From positions 11,870 through 75,869 of the forward strand of contig USIO01000004.1 in NCBI GenBank assembly GCA_900554815.1: DNA of 64,000 bases, written 5' to 3'. The position numbers were made by a program, and so were the translations under genes. Source of the stretch: an uncultured Clostridium sp. GTDB taxonomy: Bacteria > Bacillota > Clostridia > TANB77 > CAG-508. Positions 19,194 through 28,928 of the stretch are shown here, piece by piece (the stretch's first letter is position 1; each line of letters begins with the position of its first letter). Under the pieces are notes generated by a model, which saw nothing but the letters and a program-made list of their open reading frames with translations, ran no database searches and was not told the DNA's origin.

Positions 19194-20753
19194 ATGAAGG
19201 AAAAAATAATAGAATTTGTAGACAAAGAAAAAAGAAAACTTTGCTTTTTTACAGTTATAGCTTCTATGCTTATTCATTTCCAATTATATGCATTAATGAT
19301 AACAGGGCCAGATACACTAATAAATAGTATGTATCATCAAGCAGATATTTGGGAAGCAATGCTATTAAGATTTGGACTTGACTTTGTACAAATGCTTAAG
19401 GGAAACATTGTTTCACCAATATTGGCAACTCTTATAAGTAGTATATTTTTAGGTATTAGTGTAATTCTTGTAATAGATATACTAGAAATAAAAAACAAAT
19501 TTTTAAAATATCTTATTGCATTAGTTTTTACGGTGGCTCCAAACATATCTGCAACTTTATCATTTTTCTATTGCTCAGATGCATATATGCTGGGGATGCT
19601 TTTAGCAATTATTCCTGTACTTATAATAAGAAAATCTAAAAATAAGAATTTTCCGATTTTAGTTGGTGGATTATTAATAGCATTAGCTATGGGGATGTAC
19701 CAAACATATTTATCAGTAACAATGGTTTTATGCATAGCAACTTTAATAATAGACATTTTAAATAAAAAAGAAACAAAAGAAATATTTATTAGTTTATTCA
19801 AATATATGACTATGGGAATAATAGGAATAATATTATTTTATTTAATATCATATATAACTATAATACTTAAAAATTTACAAGTAAGTGCATACAATGGAGC
19901 AGATTCTATAGGATTTGCAACTCTATTAAATATATTTAATTTATTACCAGAATCCTACCAGAGCTTCTTTAATTATTTCTTTAATGATAAAATACTTCCA
20001 AATACGATCTGGAACACAAACTTATTTTATATTGTTATATTTTCAGTAGCATTAATTTCAATATTATATATTATAATAAAAGAAAAAATATATAAAAATA
20101 TTGTTAATATAATTTTAATATGCATTTTTATAATAATATCACCAGTATGTTTTGGAATTATAGAAATAATTGTTCCAGATGTAAATATTCATATTCTTAT
20201 GGCTTGCTCAATGATCTACATAATTCCAATATTTTTAAAGATAATAGAAATGTTACCTAAGACCAAAAAAACTTGGATTCTTAAATACTTTATTATTGTT
20301 TGTACTATAGGAATAACTTGGAACTATACTTGGCAGGATAATGCATCTTATATTGCTATAAAATCTATGCAAAACCAAGCAGAATCAACAGTTTTAAAAT
20401 TAGTAACACGAATAGAGCAACTAGAAGGTTATAACCCACAAATGCCAGTATTATTTTTGGGAGGACTAGAAAACAATTCTTATTTAAGTAGAAAGAATAC
20501 ACAAATAGAGGCAAAAAAATTATTTGATAGAACCTGGGGATTTATAGCAAATAACTCAACAATATGGTGGGGAAATTTAGACAGTTGGAGGAAGATTTTA
20601 TATGAATATATAGGAGTAAATATGAATTTGGTTAGTGAATGGGAATGTACAGATATATTTAATACAGAAGAATATAAAAATATGAAATACTATCCAGAAA
20701 AAGGTAGTATAAAAATAATAAATAATACAGTAGTAGTAAAATTAAGCGATTAA
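19194..20753 (+). CDS. GtrII-like glucosyltransferase-domain membrane protein
   Basis: A 519-aa membrane protein with about ten to eleven hydrophobic segments (residues 18-400) and a C-terminal extracytoplasmic domain of about 110 residues. The N-terminal DTLINSMYHQADIWEAMLLRF and the segment SATLSFFYCSDAYMLGMLL match the glucosyltransferase GtrII family, which modifies surface polysaccharide with lipid-linked sugar. The specific sugar is unknown. It is a single gene with a strong hairpin behind it. Confidence 0.75.
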   Translation: MKEKIIEFVDKEKRKLCFFTVIASMLIHFQLYALMITGPDTLINSMYHQADIWEAMLLRFGLDFVQMLKGNIVSPILATLISSIFLGISVILVIDILEIKNKFLKYLIALVFTVAPNISATLSFFYCSDAYMLGMLLAIIPVLIIRKSKNKNFPILVGGLLIALAMGMYQTYLSVTMVLCIATLIIDILNKKETKEIFISLFKYMTMGIIGIILFYLISYITIILKNLQVSAYNGADSIGFATLLNIFNLLPESYQSFFNYFFNDKILPNTIWNTNLFYIVIFSVALISILYIIIKEKIYKNIVNIILICIFIIISPVCFGIIEIIVPDVNIHILMACSMIYIIPIFLKIIEMLPKTKKTWILKYFIIVCTIGITWNYTWQDNASYIAIKSMQNQAESTVLKLVTRIEQLEGYNPQMPVLFLGGLENNSYLSRKNTQIEAKKLFDRTWGFIANNSTIWWGNLDSWRKILYEYIGVNMNLVSEWECTDIFNTEEYKNMKYYPEKGSIKIINNTVVVKLSD

Positions 20754-20791
20754 AAATAAAATTACTCTAATATAGAGTAATTTTATTTTTA
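20753..20791. terminator. Bidirectional hairpin terminator
   Basis: A perfect 18-base inverted repeat (AAAAATAAAATTACTCTA and its complement) between the convergent GtrII and Xer genes. Confidence 0.85.
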
Positions 20792-20798
20792 GTATATA

Positions 20799-21794
20799 CT
20801 AAAAATTTGCTAAAGGATTTTTCTCAACTGCTTCACGGATCTGCTCATTATCTACATGAGTATAAATTTCTGTTGTAGCAATGCTTTCATGACCGAGCAA
20901 CTCTTGCAATGCTCTAATATCTACATTTCCGTACTTATACATTAATGTAGCAGCAGTATGGCGCAATTTGTGTACAGAATACTTATTTTGATCAATTCCT
21001 GCTAAACGTAATTCTTCTTTTACAATATATTGAACTGTTCTATTACTAATTCTTTCTTTTCGCTCACTTAAAAATAAAGCATCTTTAGATGTTGCTTTTA
21101 TACCATCTTTTGGCCTAATGGCTAAATATTGCTTAATTGCTTTTACACAAGAATTATTCAAATAAATTGTACGCTCTTTGTTTCCTTTTCCAATAACATT
21201 TAACTTATTATTTGAAAAATCAATATCTTTTATATTTATATTAACTAATTCAGATAAACGCATACCACAATTTAAAAATAAGGTTATTATAGCATAATTT
21301 CTTTCATGATTGTCGTGATTACCATGATTATTATAAGAAAAAGTAGTTTCTAAAAGTTCTTGACTTTGTTCTAAAGTAAGATATTTAGGTAATCTTTTTT
21401 CTAACTTAGGACTTTCTAAATCTTGAGCAGGATTATTTGGAATTTTTTTTGTTTTATTGCATAAATAATAGAAAAATACGCGAATACTTGCTGTTTTGCG
21501 TGCCAAAGTTGCAGGCTTACTTCTATATTCATTTTTTAAATAAGCAAGAAATGAATGAATATTTTCTAATGTAATTTTTTCGACAATAGAAATATCCATA
21601 TCTTTAATTATGATATCTTTTATAGTTTGAGAATTTTTTAGTTTAACAACACCAAATTCGTATTGAATAAATTTAAGGAAATGTGCAATATCATAATTAT
21701 ATTCTTTTATTGTATTTGTAGATTTGTTTAAAATAGTAGAAGAATAATCTAAGAAATCATTCAAAAAATATGGATTTTCATCTCTACATATCAT
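20799..21794 (-). CDS. Tyrosine recombinase, XerC/XerD type
   Basis: Site-specific recombinase that resolves chromosome dimers or acts at an integration site. An N-terminal SAM-like core-binding domain (1-115) is followed by the catalytic domain. The catalytic residues can be seen: Arg in GMRLSELV, Lys in GKGNKERTIYL, HKLRH, the His in LLGHESI and the Tyr in TEIYTH. I chose the ATG at 21794 after AAAGGTG; the in-frame GTG upstream is part of that site. Length is about 331 aa. It is not beside a recognisable mobile element, so a housekeeping role is likely. Confidence 0.88.
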   Translation of the reverse strand: MICRDENPYFLNDFLDYSSTILNKSTNTIKEYNYDIAHFLKFIQYEFGVVKLKNSQTIKDIIIKDMDISIVEKITLENIHSFLAYLKNEYRSKPATLARKTASIRVFFYYLCNKTKKIPNNPAQDLESPKLEKRLPKYLTLEQSQELLETTFSYNNHGNHDNHERNYAIITLFLNCGMRLSELVNINIKDIDFSNNKLNVIGKGNKERTIYLNNSCVKAIKQYLAIRPKDGIKATSKDALFLSERKERISNRTVQYIVKEELRLAGIDQNKYSVHKLRHTAATLMYKYGNVDIRALQELLGHESIATTEIYTHVDNEQIREAVEKNPLANF

Positions 21795-21971
21795 AATAAT
21801 CACCTTTAATATTATACATTAAAATTTTAAAATATGGAATAGAAGGAAAAAATAAAAGAAAGAATTTTTTATAAAGGGTTTATAATTATTAATTTAGATA
21901 TGATATAATCATAAAAATTAATTGAAACTTTTTTTATAGTTACTGTTCTATATATATGAAAGCAGGTAAAA

Positions 21972-23795
21972 ATGGAGAGAGATTTAGATAAAAAATTATA
22001 TAATGATTATTTAAATGGAGAAAAACAGGCATTTGAGTTTTTATATAATAAGTATAAAAACCGAATTGAATATTTTATTTTTAATATTATAAAAGATTAT
22101 CAAAAAGCAGAAGACATAGCTCAAGAAACTTTTATATATGTTATGCAAAATAAAATAAGAAAAGAAATTTCTTTTAAATACTACATATATCTAGTAGCTA
22201 AAAGCAAAGCATATAATTATATAAATGTTGAAAAACGAAGAAATGAAATAAATGAGCAATATGTTTTTAGCGAAAACGAAAAAGTAGGGGAAGACGTATT
22301 AGAACTTATAATAAAGGAAGAAAATAAAAAGGAATTACTAAAAAGTATTGAAAAATTAGATGAGAAATATAAAAATGCTGTGTATTTAGTTAATATAGAA
22401 AATTTATCTTATAAAGAAACATCAAAAATACTAGGACAAACTCTCCAAAATACCAAAACACTAGTTCATAGAGGCAAAAAACAATTAAAGAAAATTATAA
22501 TAAAGGAAGGATTTGAAGAGATGAATAAAACAATAAAAATATTTATAATTGTAATATGTAGTGGATTAATACTATCTGGAGTAGTATATGCGGGAATAAC
22601 TATATACAATAACTATATAAAGAACAATACTAATCATAATATAACAATTAATCCTACTTACAAAACTACATTAGGTGAAAATACAATAAATAATTTATGG
22701 ATTGGGACTCTAGACTTAGCTTGGAAAGAACTAGAAGGTAAATTAGGACTAGATAAAATTGAAATTGAAGGTGAAAATCCACAAATTATAAATGACTTAA
22801 ATGCAAGTACATTTTCTAAAGAAATGCTAGATTCAAATGACTATAAAATAAATATAGAAAGAACATTTACAAATGGATACAAAATAGATACAACACTTAA
22901 TAAGGAGTTAAACTTTTTAGTACCATTTGACAATTTTAGCAATGATTATACTAATTTGACTTTTGGAAATAGTGAGGATTATATAAAATATTTTGGAATA
23001 AACAATGCGAGCAAAGAGGAATTAAATAAAAATATCGAAATTTTATTTTATAATAAAATTGATGAAAATAATTTGCATAGTAATGACTTTGCAATAAAAC
23101 TAAAAACGAAAGAAAAAGATGAAATAATCCTTTATAGGACAGACGATAAGAAAACTTTTAATGAATACTATAAGGATATTGAGAATAAAACTAAAGAATA
23201 TACAGGAAATAGAGAATTTTCTGAAAGTGATGAACTAAGAGTACCATATGTACGAGTAAATGGAATGATTTTTTATAATGAATTATATGACAAGAAGATA
23301 AAAAATAGCAATGGACTATATATTTATGATGTTGTCCAAAATGTTAATTTTTCTTTAAACGAAAGAGGATGTAATTTGTCAAGTAAGGCCTCAATGGTTA
23401 CAGAATATATGGGTATTGGTTCTGACACAAAGTTTTGTTATTTTAATAATTCTTTTATAATATTTATGAAAGAAGAAAATTCAACAGAGCCTTACTTTGC
23501 ATTAAAAGTTGACAATAGTGACATACTAGAAAAAGTTGAAGAAACAGATGAACCAAAAATACTAGATTATACAATGATGGCAGACAGTGATAGATATAAG
23601 GTAATTGATGGAGAGTATAAATTTTTTGAAGATGAAAAATATGAATATTACTATCCAACTCAAAAAACAAAATTAGTTAATGTATGGTTTAAGAATGGAG
23701 ACTGGATGACAGTAGAAGATGCTCTAAAAGAAGGAAAAATAACAATAGATTTATTAGACAAGTATGAAGTAGAATATTTTAAAAGAGAAAAATAA
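21972..23795 (+). CDS. ECF sigma factor fused in frame to a membrane-anchored extracytoplasmic domain
   Basis: Residues 1-175 are an ECF sigma-70 factor: region 2 with FNIIKDYQKAEDIAQETFIYVM and region 4 with YKETSKILGQTLQNTKTLVHRGKKQL. A membrane segment (about 187-210, IFIIVICSGLILSGVVYAGI) and about 400 extracytoplasmic residues follow without a stop. An internal ATG at 22521 has a good AAGGAAGG site upstream, so a separate membrane protein could be made from the same frame. This looks like a sigma/membrane-partner pair joined into one gene. The outer domain is unrecognised. Confidence 0.8.
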   Translation: MERDLDKKLYNDYLNGEKQAFEFLYNKYKNRIEYFIFNIIKDYQKAEDIAQETFIYVMQNKIRKEISFKYYIYLVAKSKAYNYINVEKRRNEINEQYVFSENEKVGEDVLELIIKEENKKELLKSIEKLDEKYKNAVYLVNIENLSYKETSKILGQTLQNTKTLVHRGKKQLKKIIIKEGFEEMNKTIKIFIIVICSGLILSGVVYAGITIYNNYIKNNTNHNITINPTYKTTLGENTINNLWIGTLDLAWKELEGKLGLDKIEIEGENPQIINDLNASTFSKEMLDSNDYKINIERTFTNGYKIDTTLNKELNFLVPFDNFSNDYTNLTFGNSEDYIKYFGINNASKEELNKNIEILFYNKIDENNLHSNDFAIKLKTKEKDEIILYRTDDKKTFNEYYKDIENKTKEYTGNREFSESDELRVPYVRVNGMIFYNELYDKKIKNSNGLYIYDVVQNVNFSLNERGCNLSSKASMVTEYMGIGSDTKFCYFNNSFIIFMKEENSTEPYFALKVDNSDILEKVEETDEPKILDYTMMADSDRYKVIDGEYKFFEDEKYEYYYPTQKTKLVNVWFKNGDWMTVEDALKEGKITIDLLDKYEVEYFKREK

Positions 23796-23886
23796 ATTAT
23801 TTTAAAGTAAAATTATAAAATGTTTGCCAGTACTATTTCATAAAGTTCTAACAAAAATGTAGATATAATAAAAAATATTTAAACTT

Positions 23887-23925
23887 TAAAAGAAGTCCCT
23901 ATTTTTAGGAACTTCTTTTATTAGA
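23887..23925 (+). terminator. Terminator after the sigma-fusion gene
   Basis: Stem TAAAAGAAGTCC against GGAACTTCTTTTA with a T-rich tail. It also stands 60 bases beyond the end of the convergent cotJC C-terminal segment. Confidence 0.8.
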
Positions 23926-23987
23926 CTAAAACAATTATCATAATATTTTCGAGTAAATATAAGATTACTAATTAAACCAAAAATTTT

Positions 23988-24170
23988 TTAATGGCAATTC
24001 ATATAAAACTTTTTTTGTGCTAATTTTTCATGAACACCATTTAACGCTTCACCAAAACGTTGAAAATGAACAACTTCTCTTTCACGTAAGAAACGAAGAG
24101 GATCAATAACGTCTGGGTCATCTCTACATAAATCGATTAGCTTTTCGTAGGTAGCTCTTGCCTTTTGCTC
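23988..24170 (-). CDS. cotJC: cotJC, C-terminal segment (segment 3 of 3)
   Basis: This is the last part of the CotJC manganese-catalase-like spore coat protein. From the 15-base repeat it reads EQKARATYEKLIDLC and then REREVVHFQRFGEAL, with the C-terminal Glu/His metal ligands, and ends MNCH-stop. It has no start or ribosome binding site of its own; upstream of the repeat the reading frame enters element A with no CotJC similarity. It can only be expressed as CotJC after removal of element A. Confidence 0.9.
   Translation of the reverse strand, partial: EQKARATYEKLIDLCRDDPDVIDPLRFLREREVVHFQRFGEALNGVHEKLAQKKFYMNCH
24156..24170 (-). repeat. Attachment-site repeat, left end of element A
   Basis: Fifteen bases (GAGCAAAAGGCAAGA on the minus strand) identical to 32391-32405, coding EQKAR in both CotJC segments. 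The flanking bases differ immediately on both sides. Confidence 0.85.
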
Positions 24171-24224
24171 GGATAAAGGTATTAAAGTGCAAGCGATTTG
24201 AGTTTTAAAATTAAAGTGTACTTG

Positions 24225-25748
24225 CTACACTTTCAATATTATTTCTATTTCTTGATTTTTACTTATTGTAATTTTTTTAATCAACTTTTTTAATATTGTA
24301 TTATCAAAGTTTTTACAGTTTTCAAAACCTATAATTAGCTTATCTACATCATTGCAAGTTTCAAATGTATTTTTAGAACTTTCTAACCTATTTAATTTAT
24401 CTTTTAGTTCAACTATCTTTTGTTTGTAATCATTATATTCTTTTAAAAATATTTCTTCTGTAATTATGCCTTCAACTTTTTTAGAATATAATATTTTAAA
24501 GTTTGACTCTTGCTTTGAAATTTCATTTTTTATTTTTTTATAATTATTCAAATCTACATTTTGTCTTTCTTTATATTCTTGAACATCTTTTGAATATTTA
24601 CCAAGTTGTAATTTTTTTAAATGTTCAGATACTTTATTTAAGACTATCTCATTTAAATCTTTTTCCATTATTTTATTAAATACATTACAAACTTCTTTAT
24701 GTCTATAATGTTCAGTACAAATAAAATATCCCAACTCATTTTTTTTACCAGTTATTTTTCCTTTATTATCAATTCTCATTGGATTTGCATTTTTATATGT
24801 CATTCTTCTTCCACAATGTTTACAATAAACTAAATCTTTTAATAAATATAAGTAAGTTTTAAAGTCTTTTTTCGTTCTATTTCCTTTAATTTGTTGTACC
24901 ATATCATATTCTTCTTGTAATATTATCGCTGGATGTGTATTCCTTTTTATTTCAAATTGATGTTTTGGTGTTGCTATTGTTTTTTTTAGTTTCATATCAT
25001 TGACATATTTATTTATTACTAAATTTCCTGCATAAATTGGACTTGTTAATATTCTATTAACCATAGATTTAGTCCAGTATTTTCCTTCTCTTTTTAATTT
25101 TAAATATTGTGATGCTGTTGGTATTTTTCGTTCGTTCAAACTTTTAGCAATTTCTAATGGTTTCTTTCCATCTATAAAAGATTTAAAAATTTCTTTAATT
25201 ATAGGCGCTACATTTTCATCTATTACTATTTTATATTTATCATTTTTGTCTTTTTTATAACCATAAGCAACACTTGCTTCTATAAATTTTCCCTGTTTTT
25301 TAAAATTATTTTTTACAGCTTCGATTTTTTTTGAAAGATCTTCTAGATAACTCTGATTTACAATTCCCTTTAAAGCTATAATGTCATCTATGTCATATCT
25401 TTCTCCTGTATCTACATATTCTGTTACCGAAATTAATCTCACATCATTATCAGGAAAAAACACATCAGTATAATATGATGTCATATTTCTATCTCTAGTT
25501 AATCTACTTATGTCTTTTACTATTACCATATTAATCTTATTTCTAACAATATCAATCATTAATTTATTTAGTGCTGGTCTTGAAGATAAAATTCCAGAAT
25601 ATCCATTATCTACATATTCTTCTATGATGTTATAATTATGCTCTTTAGCATAATTGGTTGTAATTTCTCTTTGGATGTCAATACTATTATTCATTTCTTT
25701 ATCTTCTTTAGATAATCTCAAATAAATTGCTGCTTTATATTCTTTCAT
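24225..25748 (-). CDS. Large serine recombinase, element A, second copy
   Basis: Catalytic resolvase domain (about 1-150) beginning MKEYKAAIYLRLSKEDKE, with the nucleophile Ser in LRLS and the motifs GYSGILSSRPALNKL and VVKDISRLTRDRN. A recombinase domain (AYGYKKDKND, NRILTSPIYAGNLV), a four-Cys zinc ribbon (CKHCGRRM) and a C-terminal coiled coil follow. Length is about 507 aa. The start ATG at 25748 overlaps the stop of the upstream recombinase as ATGA, so the two are translationally coupled and probably act together. The stop lies only 55 bases from the attachment repeat. Confidence 0.93.
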   Translation of the reverse strand: MKEYKAAIYLRLSKEDKEMNNSIDIQREITTNYAKEHNYNIIEEYVDNGYSGILSSRPALNKLMIDIVRNKINMVIVKDISRLTRDRNMTSYYTDVFFPDNDVRLISVTEYVDTGERYDIDDIIALKGIVNQSYLEDLSKKIEAVKNNFKKQGKFIEASVAYGYKKDKNDKYKIVIDENVAPIIKEIFKSFIDGKKPLEIAKSLNERKIPTASQYLKLKREGKYWTKSMVNRILTSPIYAGNLVINKYVNDMKLKKTIATPKHQFEIKRNTHPAIILQEEYDMVQQIKGNRTKKDFKTYLYLLKDLVYCKHCGRRMTYKNANPMRIDNKGKITGKKNELGYFICTEHYRHKEVCNVFNKIMEKDLNEIVLNKVSEHLKKLQLGKYSKDVQEYKERQNVDLNNYKKIKNEISKQESNFKILYSKKVEGIITEEIFLKEYNDYKQKIVELKDKLNRLESSKNTFETCNDVDKLIIGFENCKNFDNTILKKLIKKITISKNQEIEIILKV

Positions 25749-27310
25749 TCTGCTAACTCCCAAATGTCATATTTGTAGTTTATTATGATATTATCTTCAT
25801 TATCCACTTCGATACGGCTAATTACATCTGCCAGTTGTTCTTTAGTCCATTTTTTTACATCTGATACTTTTTTTGCTATTCTTTTAAATTCAGATTCTGA
25901 TATTGCTACATTATTATTAATTTTTTGCTTTATGTTATAAATCTTTTCATTTAATAAATCCCTTTTGCTTGTTTCCTGTTCATACATAACTTTAAAGTCA
26001 CACTCTTGTATAATTTCATTTCTATAGTCTTTATACAAAGAAGATATTAATTTATTACACTTTTCTAATTGTTTTTCATTTATCTTTAATTCTCTTTCAT
26101 ATTGACTTATATCTCTGTTCTTGTATGACTTTTCAATTAATTCGGCTATATTATCACAATTCACAATGGTTTTGACTTTCTTGTTTAGATTACTTACTAC
26201 TATTTGTGTGATAGATTGTAAATCTATCCCTTTATATCCTCTAACACAATATCCTTTTTTATGTAATATACTAGAGCAATATAATCTACTATATGAAATT
26301 GTTGTTCCATCTTTTCTATAACCAACCTTTAGTTGCATTGGCTCTCCACATTCCCTGCAATACACAATTCCATTTAAAATCCATTTATGTTTATGAGATT
26401 TAGCTCTTTGGTTTAAATTTATTCTGTTTTGTACTTCATCAAAAAGTTCTTGTGATATTATTGCCTTATGAGTATTATAAGCAATTTTCCATTCATCTCT
26501 AGGAACTTGTTTTACCTTTTTAGATTTATAACTTAAATTAATTACTTTACCATACTCAGTATGTCCTAAATAAACCTTATTTTTTAATATTTTAGATATA
26601 GTGGAATAAGTCCAACCATAGTCACCATTTTTATTTTTTTCAAAACCGTTATAACTAGGGCAATATACCTTATCTTTTATTAGTTTTCTTGCTATTTCTC
26701 CCATTGTATCTCCCTTGTTATACATTTGAAAGATTTTTTTGACGACTTTAGCATCTTCTTCATTTACAACTAACCTATTTCTATCATTTTCATCTTTCAT
26801 ATATCCATACGGTGCTTTAGCTGCAACATATAATCCTCTTTCTTTTCTTGCCCATACTCCACTTTTTACTTTTCTTGAAATATCTTTACTATACCAATCG
26901 TTAATTAAAGTTTTAAACCCAATCATATCATTGTTTGATGATTTCAAATATGTATCAACATTGTCTAATATGGCAATATATCGAATATTTTTTTCCAAGA
27001 AAAATATTTCTATTAAATAATTTGCTTCAAAATTATTTCTACTTAATCTTGACAAATCCTTTGTTATAACGCAATTAACTTCTTTTCTTTCTATATCATA
27101 AAGCATTCTTTGAAAATTTGGCCTATCTGTATTTAATCCTGTATATCCATCATCAATATATAAATCATATAATTCAAAATCGTTTCCCAAAGACTTTATT
27201 TTTTCTTCAATAATACTCTTCTGGCTAACTATACTATCACTTATTTCTTTATCTCCATCTTCAACAGATAATCTTAAATATCCTGCTACTTTGCATTTAT
27301 TATTTTTCAC
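25745..27310 (-). CDS. Large serine recombinase, element A, first copy
   Basis: A 521-aa recombinase starting at GTG 27310 after TGGAGG. It contains resolvase motif AGYLRLSVED (Ser near residue 15), GYTGLNTDRPNFQRML and ITKDLSRLSRNNFEA, followed by a recombinase domain (APYGYMKDEND), zinc ribbon CRECGEPM and a C-terminal coiled coil. It is a paralogue of the next gene. Two different large serine recombinases in one element suggest a heteromeric enzyme; both may be needed for cotJC repair. Confidence 0.93.
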   Translation of the reverse strand: MKNNKCKVAGYLRLSVEDGDKEISDSIVSQKSIIEEKIKSLGNDFELYDLYIDDGYTGLNTDRPNFQRMLYDIERKEVNCVITKDLSRLSRNNFEANYLIEIFFLEKNIRYIAILDNVDTYLKSSNNDMIGFKTLINDWYSKDISRKVKSGVWARKERGLYVAAKAPYGYMKDENDRNRLVVNEEDAKVVKKIFQMYNKGDTMGEIARKLIKDKVYCPSYNGFEKNKNGDYGWTYSTISKILKNKVYLGHTEYGKVINLSYKSKKVKQVPRDEWKIAYNTHKAIISQELFDEVQNRINLNQRAKSHKHKWILNGIVYCRECGEPMQLKVGYRKDGTTISYSRLYCSSILHKKGYCVRGYKGIDLQSITQIVVSNLNKKVKTIVNCDNIAELIEKSYKNRDISQYERELKINEKQLEKCNKLISSLYKDYRNEIIQECDFKVMYEQETSKRDLLNEKIYNIKQKINNNVAISESEFKRIAKKVSDVKKWTKEQLADVISRIEVDNEDNIIINYKYDIWELAE

Positions 27311-27341
27311 AATCTTGATTATCCTCCATATTTAAAAGTCA

Positions 27342-27350
27342 TATTATATG
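27342..27350 (-). promoter_or_regulatory. Possible sigma-E/sigma-K-like -10 box before the element A recombinases
   Basis: CATATAATA on the minus strand matches the mother-cell -10 pattern CATAnnnTA and lies 32 bases before the GTG start. No convincing -35 is visible and the region is very AT-rich, so chance is quite possible. Confidence 0.25.
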
Positions 27351-27377
27351 TATTTTTAAAACACATAGATATAATAT

Positions 27378-27572
27378 TTAATAATCTTCTCTTTGTAATT
27401 CTTCTAATCCGTATTGTACTATTAACTTTATTAAATTTTCTTTACTTAATTTTTCATCTGTAACTTTTTCAATTACAGTATAGCTTTTCTTTTTTACTGT
27501 ACATTTTTCTTTCTTTTCATTATTTTTACTTTCCATATTAAATAATATGCTCTTGTATTTTATAAAATACAT
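27378..27572 (-). CDS. Small TnpW-like protein, possible recombination directionality factor
   Basis: A protein of at most 64 aa, probably starting at the internal Met of MESKNNEKKEK, upstream of and co-oriented with the recombinase pair. Its core, KKSYTVIEKVTDEKLSKENL, followed by a Leu-rich helix, has the layout of TnpW proteins found beside TnpX-type recombinases: a short strand, then a helix. A similar small gene precedes the recombinase of element B. The assignment is by position and layout, not firm homology. Confidence 0.5.
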   Translation of the reverse strand: MYFIKYKSILFNMESKNNEKKEKCTVKKKSYTVIEKVTDEKLSKENLIKLIVQYGLEELQREDY

Positions 27573-27608
27573 ATGATAAAATAAGTTGTAGAAGGAGATG
27601 TGGTTACC

Positions 27609-28844
27609 TTGAAATTATTGTTTTATAGTATAATATTTATTGAGGTTTTTACCATAATCTATAATTTAATTAAGTTTTTAATATTTAAAATTTATAACTA
27701 TTCTTTCCAGAAAACATACGATTCAAAGTATAATAATGATTTTCATCTATATGTTTTAATTCCATGCTATAAAGAAAAAAAAGTTATAAAAAATACAATC
27801 CAATATTTTTTAAAACTTATAAATAATAATTCTAATATAGATTTTTATATTATCACTACTCAAAAAGAAAAGGAAGAAAATCCTTCATTACAAACCACTT
27901 ATGATTATATTTTAAATTTAAATATTAAAAGCAAAAAATTTCACATATTAAATTACCCTCACGTTAATGGTATGATGGCAGATCAATTAAATTATGCTAT
28001 TAATAAAATATTAGAATCGCAAGACCTGCCAAAAGACAGAGTTTACTTTTCTATTTATAATGCTGATAGTCATCCAGATAGTTCTACTTTTATTGAACTG
28101 TTTAAGAAAATAAGTCAATACCATTTTCCAAAAGTAATTCAGCAATATAGTAATTACTTTTTAAATTATGAAGCACAAGATTTTATAATGCGAGGATTTT
28201 CAATCTATCAAACCGCTTTTGAATTTAGAAATGGAGTAATTAATAATAATTTGTCCAAATTACTGTACTCTCACGTTGTTGGACATGGTTTAACTATCAG
28301 AGCAGATTACATTACCAGTATTGGAGGATTTACTTCTAAATTCTGGTGCGAAGATATATATCTAACAGGATTAATACATAATAGCAATGAAAAAATATTA
28401 TCTTTAAAATCGTTTGATAATGCAGAAAATCCAACAAATTTAAAGGTTCAAATTGTTCAAAATGCTGTATGGTTTAAAACTGCATCTCATCATTTTAGTA
28501 TTTTTAAAGATATTCAAAGGCATAATAACCTATCGCTAAATGGATTGATTTGGTTATTACACGAATTAAGAGCATCTTTCATTTGGATTTTTATGCCACT
28601 TTTTATACTTTATACTTTTGTATATCCTATAATATCACAGAACTATAAGCTTTTACTTTTAGCTATAATTACCTATTTTGTATTTATTTTTGTAAATTAT
28701 TTTTTAAATTTATTAGTAGTAAATTTTAAAAGATTTCATAATTACATTAAAAATTATTTTTCAACATGCTTAGCAGTTCTGCTTACATGTATAGGACCAA
28801 TTTATTCTTTATTTTTAAAAGAAAAAATAAAAACTGAAAGATGA
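27609..28844 (+). CDS. Membrane glycosyltransferase, family 2-like
   Basis: A 411-aa protein. One N-terminal membrane segment is followed by a GT-A domain with LYVLIPCYKEKKVIKNT, the nucleotide-sugar Asp motif YNADSHPDSS and the acceptor-side WCEDIYLTGL. Two to three C-terminal membrane helices follow from about residue 325. The start is TTG 27609, correctly spaced after GAAGGAGA; the in-frame GTG at 27600 is too close to it. It is divergent from the recombinase operon and is cargo of element A. The sugar and acceptor are unknown. Confidence 0.75.
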   Translation: MKLLFYSIIFIEVFTIIYNLIKFLIFKIYNYSFQKTYDSKYNNDFHLYVLIPCYKEKKVIKNTIQYFLKLINNNSNIDFYIITTQKEKEENPSLQTTYDYILNLNIKSKKFHILNYPHVNGMMADQLNYAINKILESQDLPKDRVYFSIYNADSHPDSSTFIELFKKISQYHFPKVIQQYSNYFLNYEAQDFIMRGFSIYQTAFEFRNGVINNNLSKLLYSHVVGHGLTIRADYITSIGGFTSKFWCEDIYLTGLIHNSNEKILSLKSFDNAENPTNLKVQIVQNAVWFKTASHHFSIFKDIQRHNNLSLNGLIWLLHELRASFIWIFMPLFILYTFVYPIISQNYKLLLLAIITYFVFIFVNYFLNLLVVNFKRFHNYIKNYFSTCLAVLLTCIGPIYSLFLKEKIKTER

Positions 28845-28895
28845 ATAAATTGCCCTAAAATAATTTCACCATATTTTAGAACAATTTATTAACTT

Positions 28896-28924
28896 CAAGG
28901 GTAAAACACGGGTTTTACCCTTGA
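28896..28924. terminator. Bidirectional terminator
   Basis: A strong GC-containing hairpin, TCAAGGGTAAAAC with its complement, between the convergent glycosyltransferase and PHP genes. Confidence 0.85.
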
Positions 28925-28928
28925 ATAA

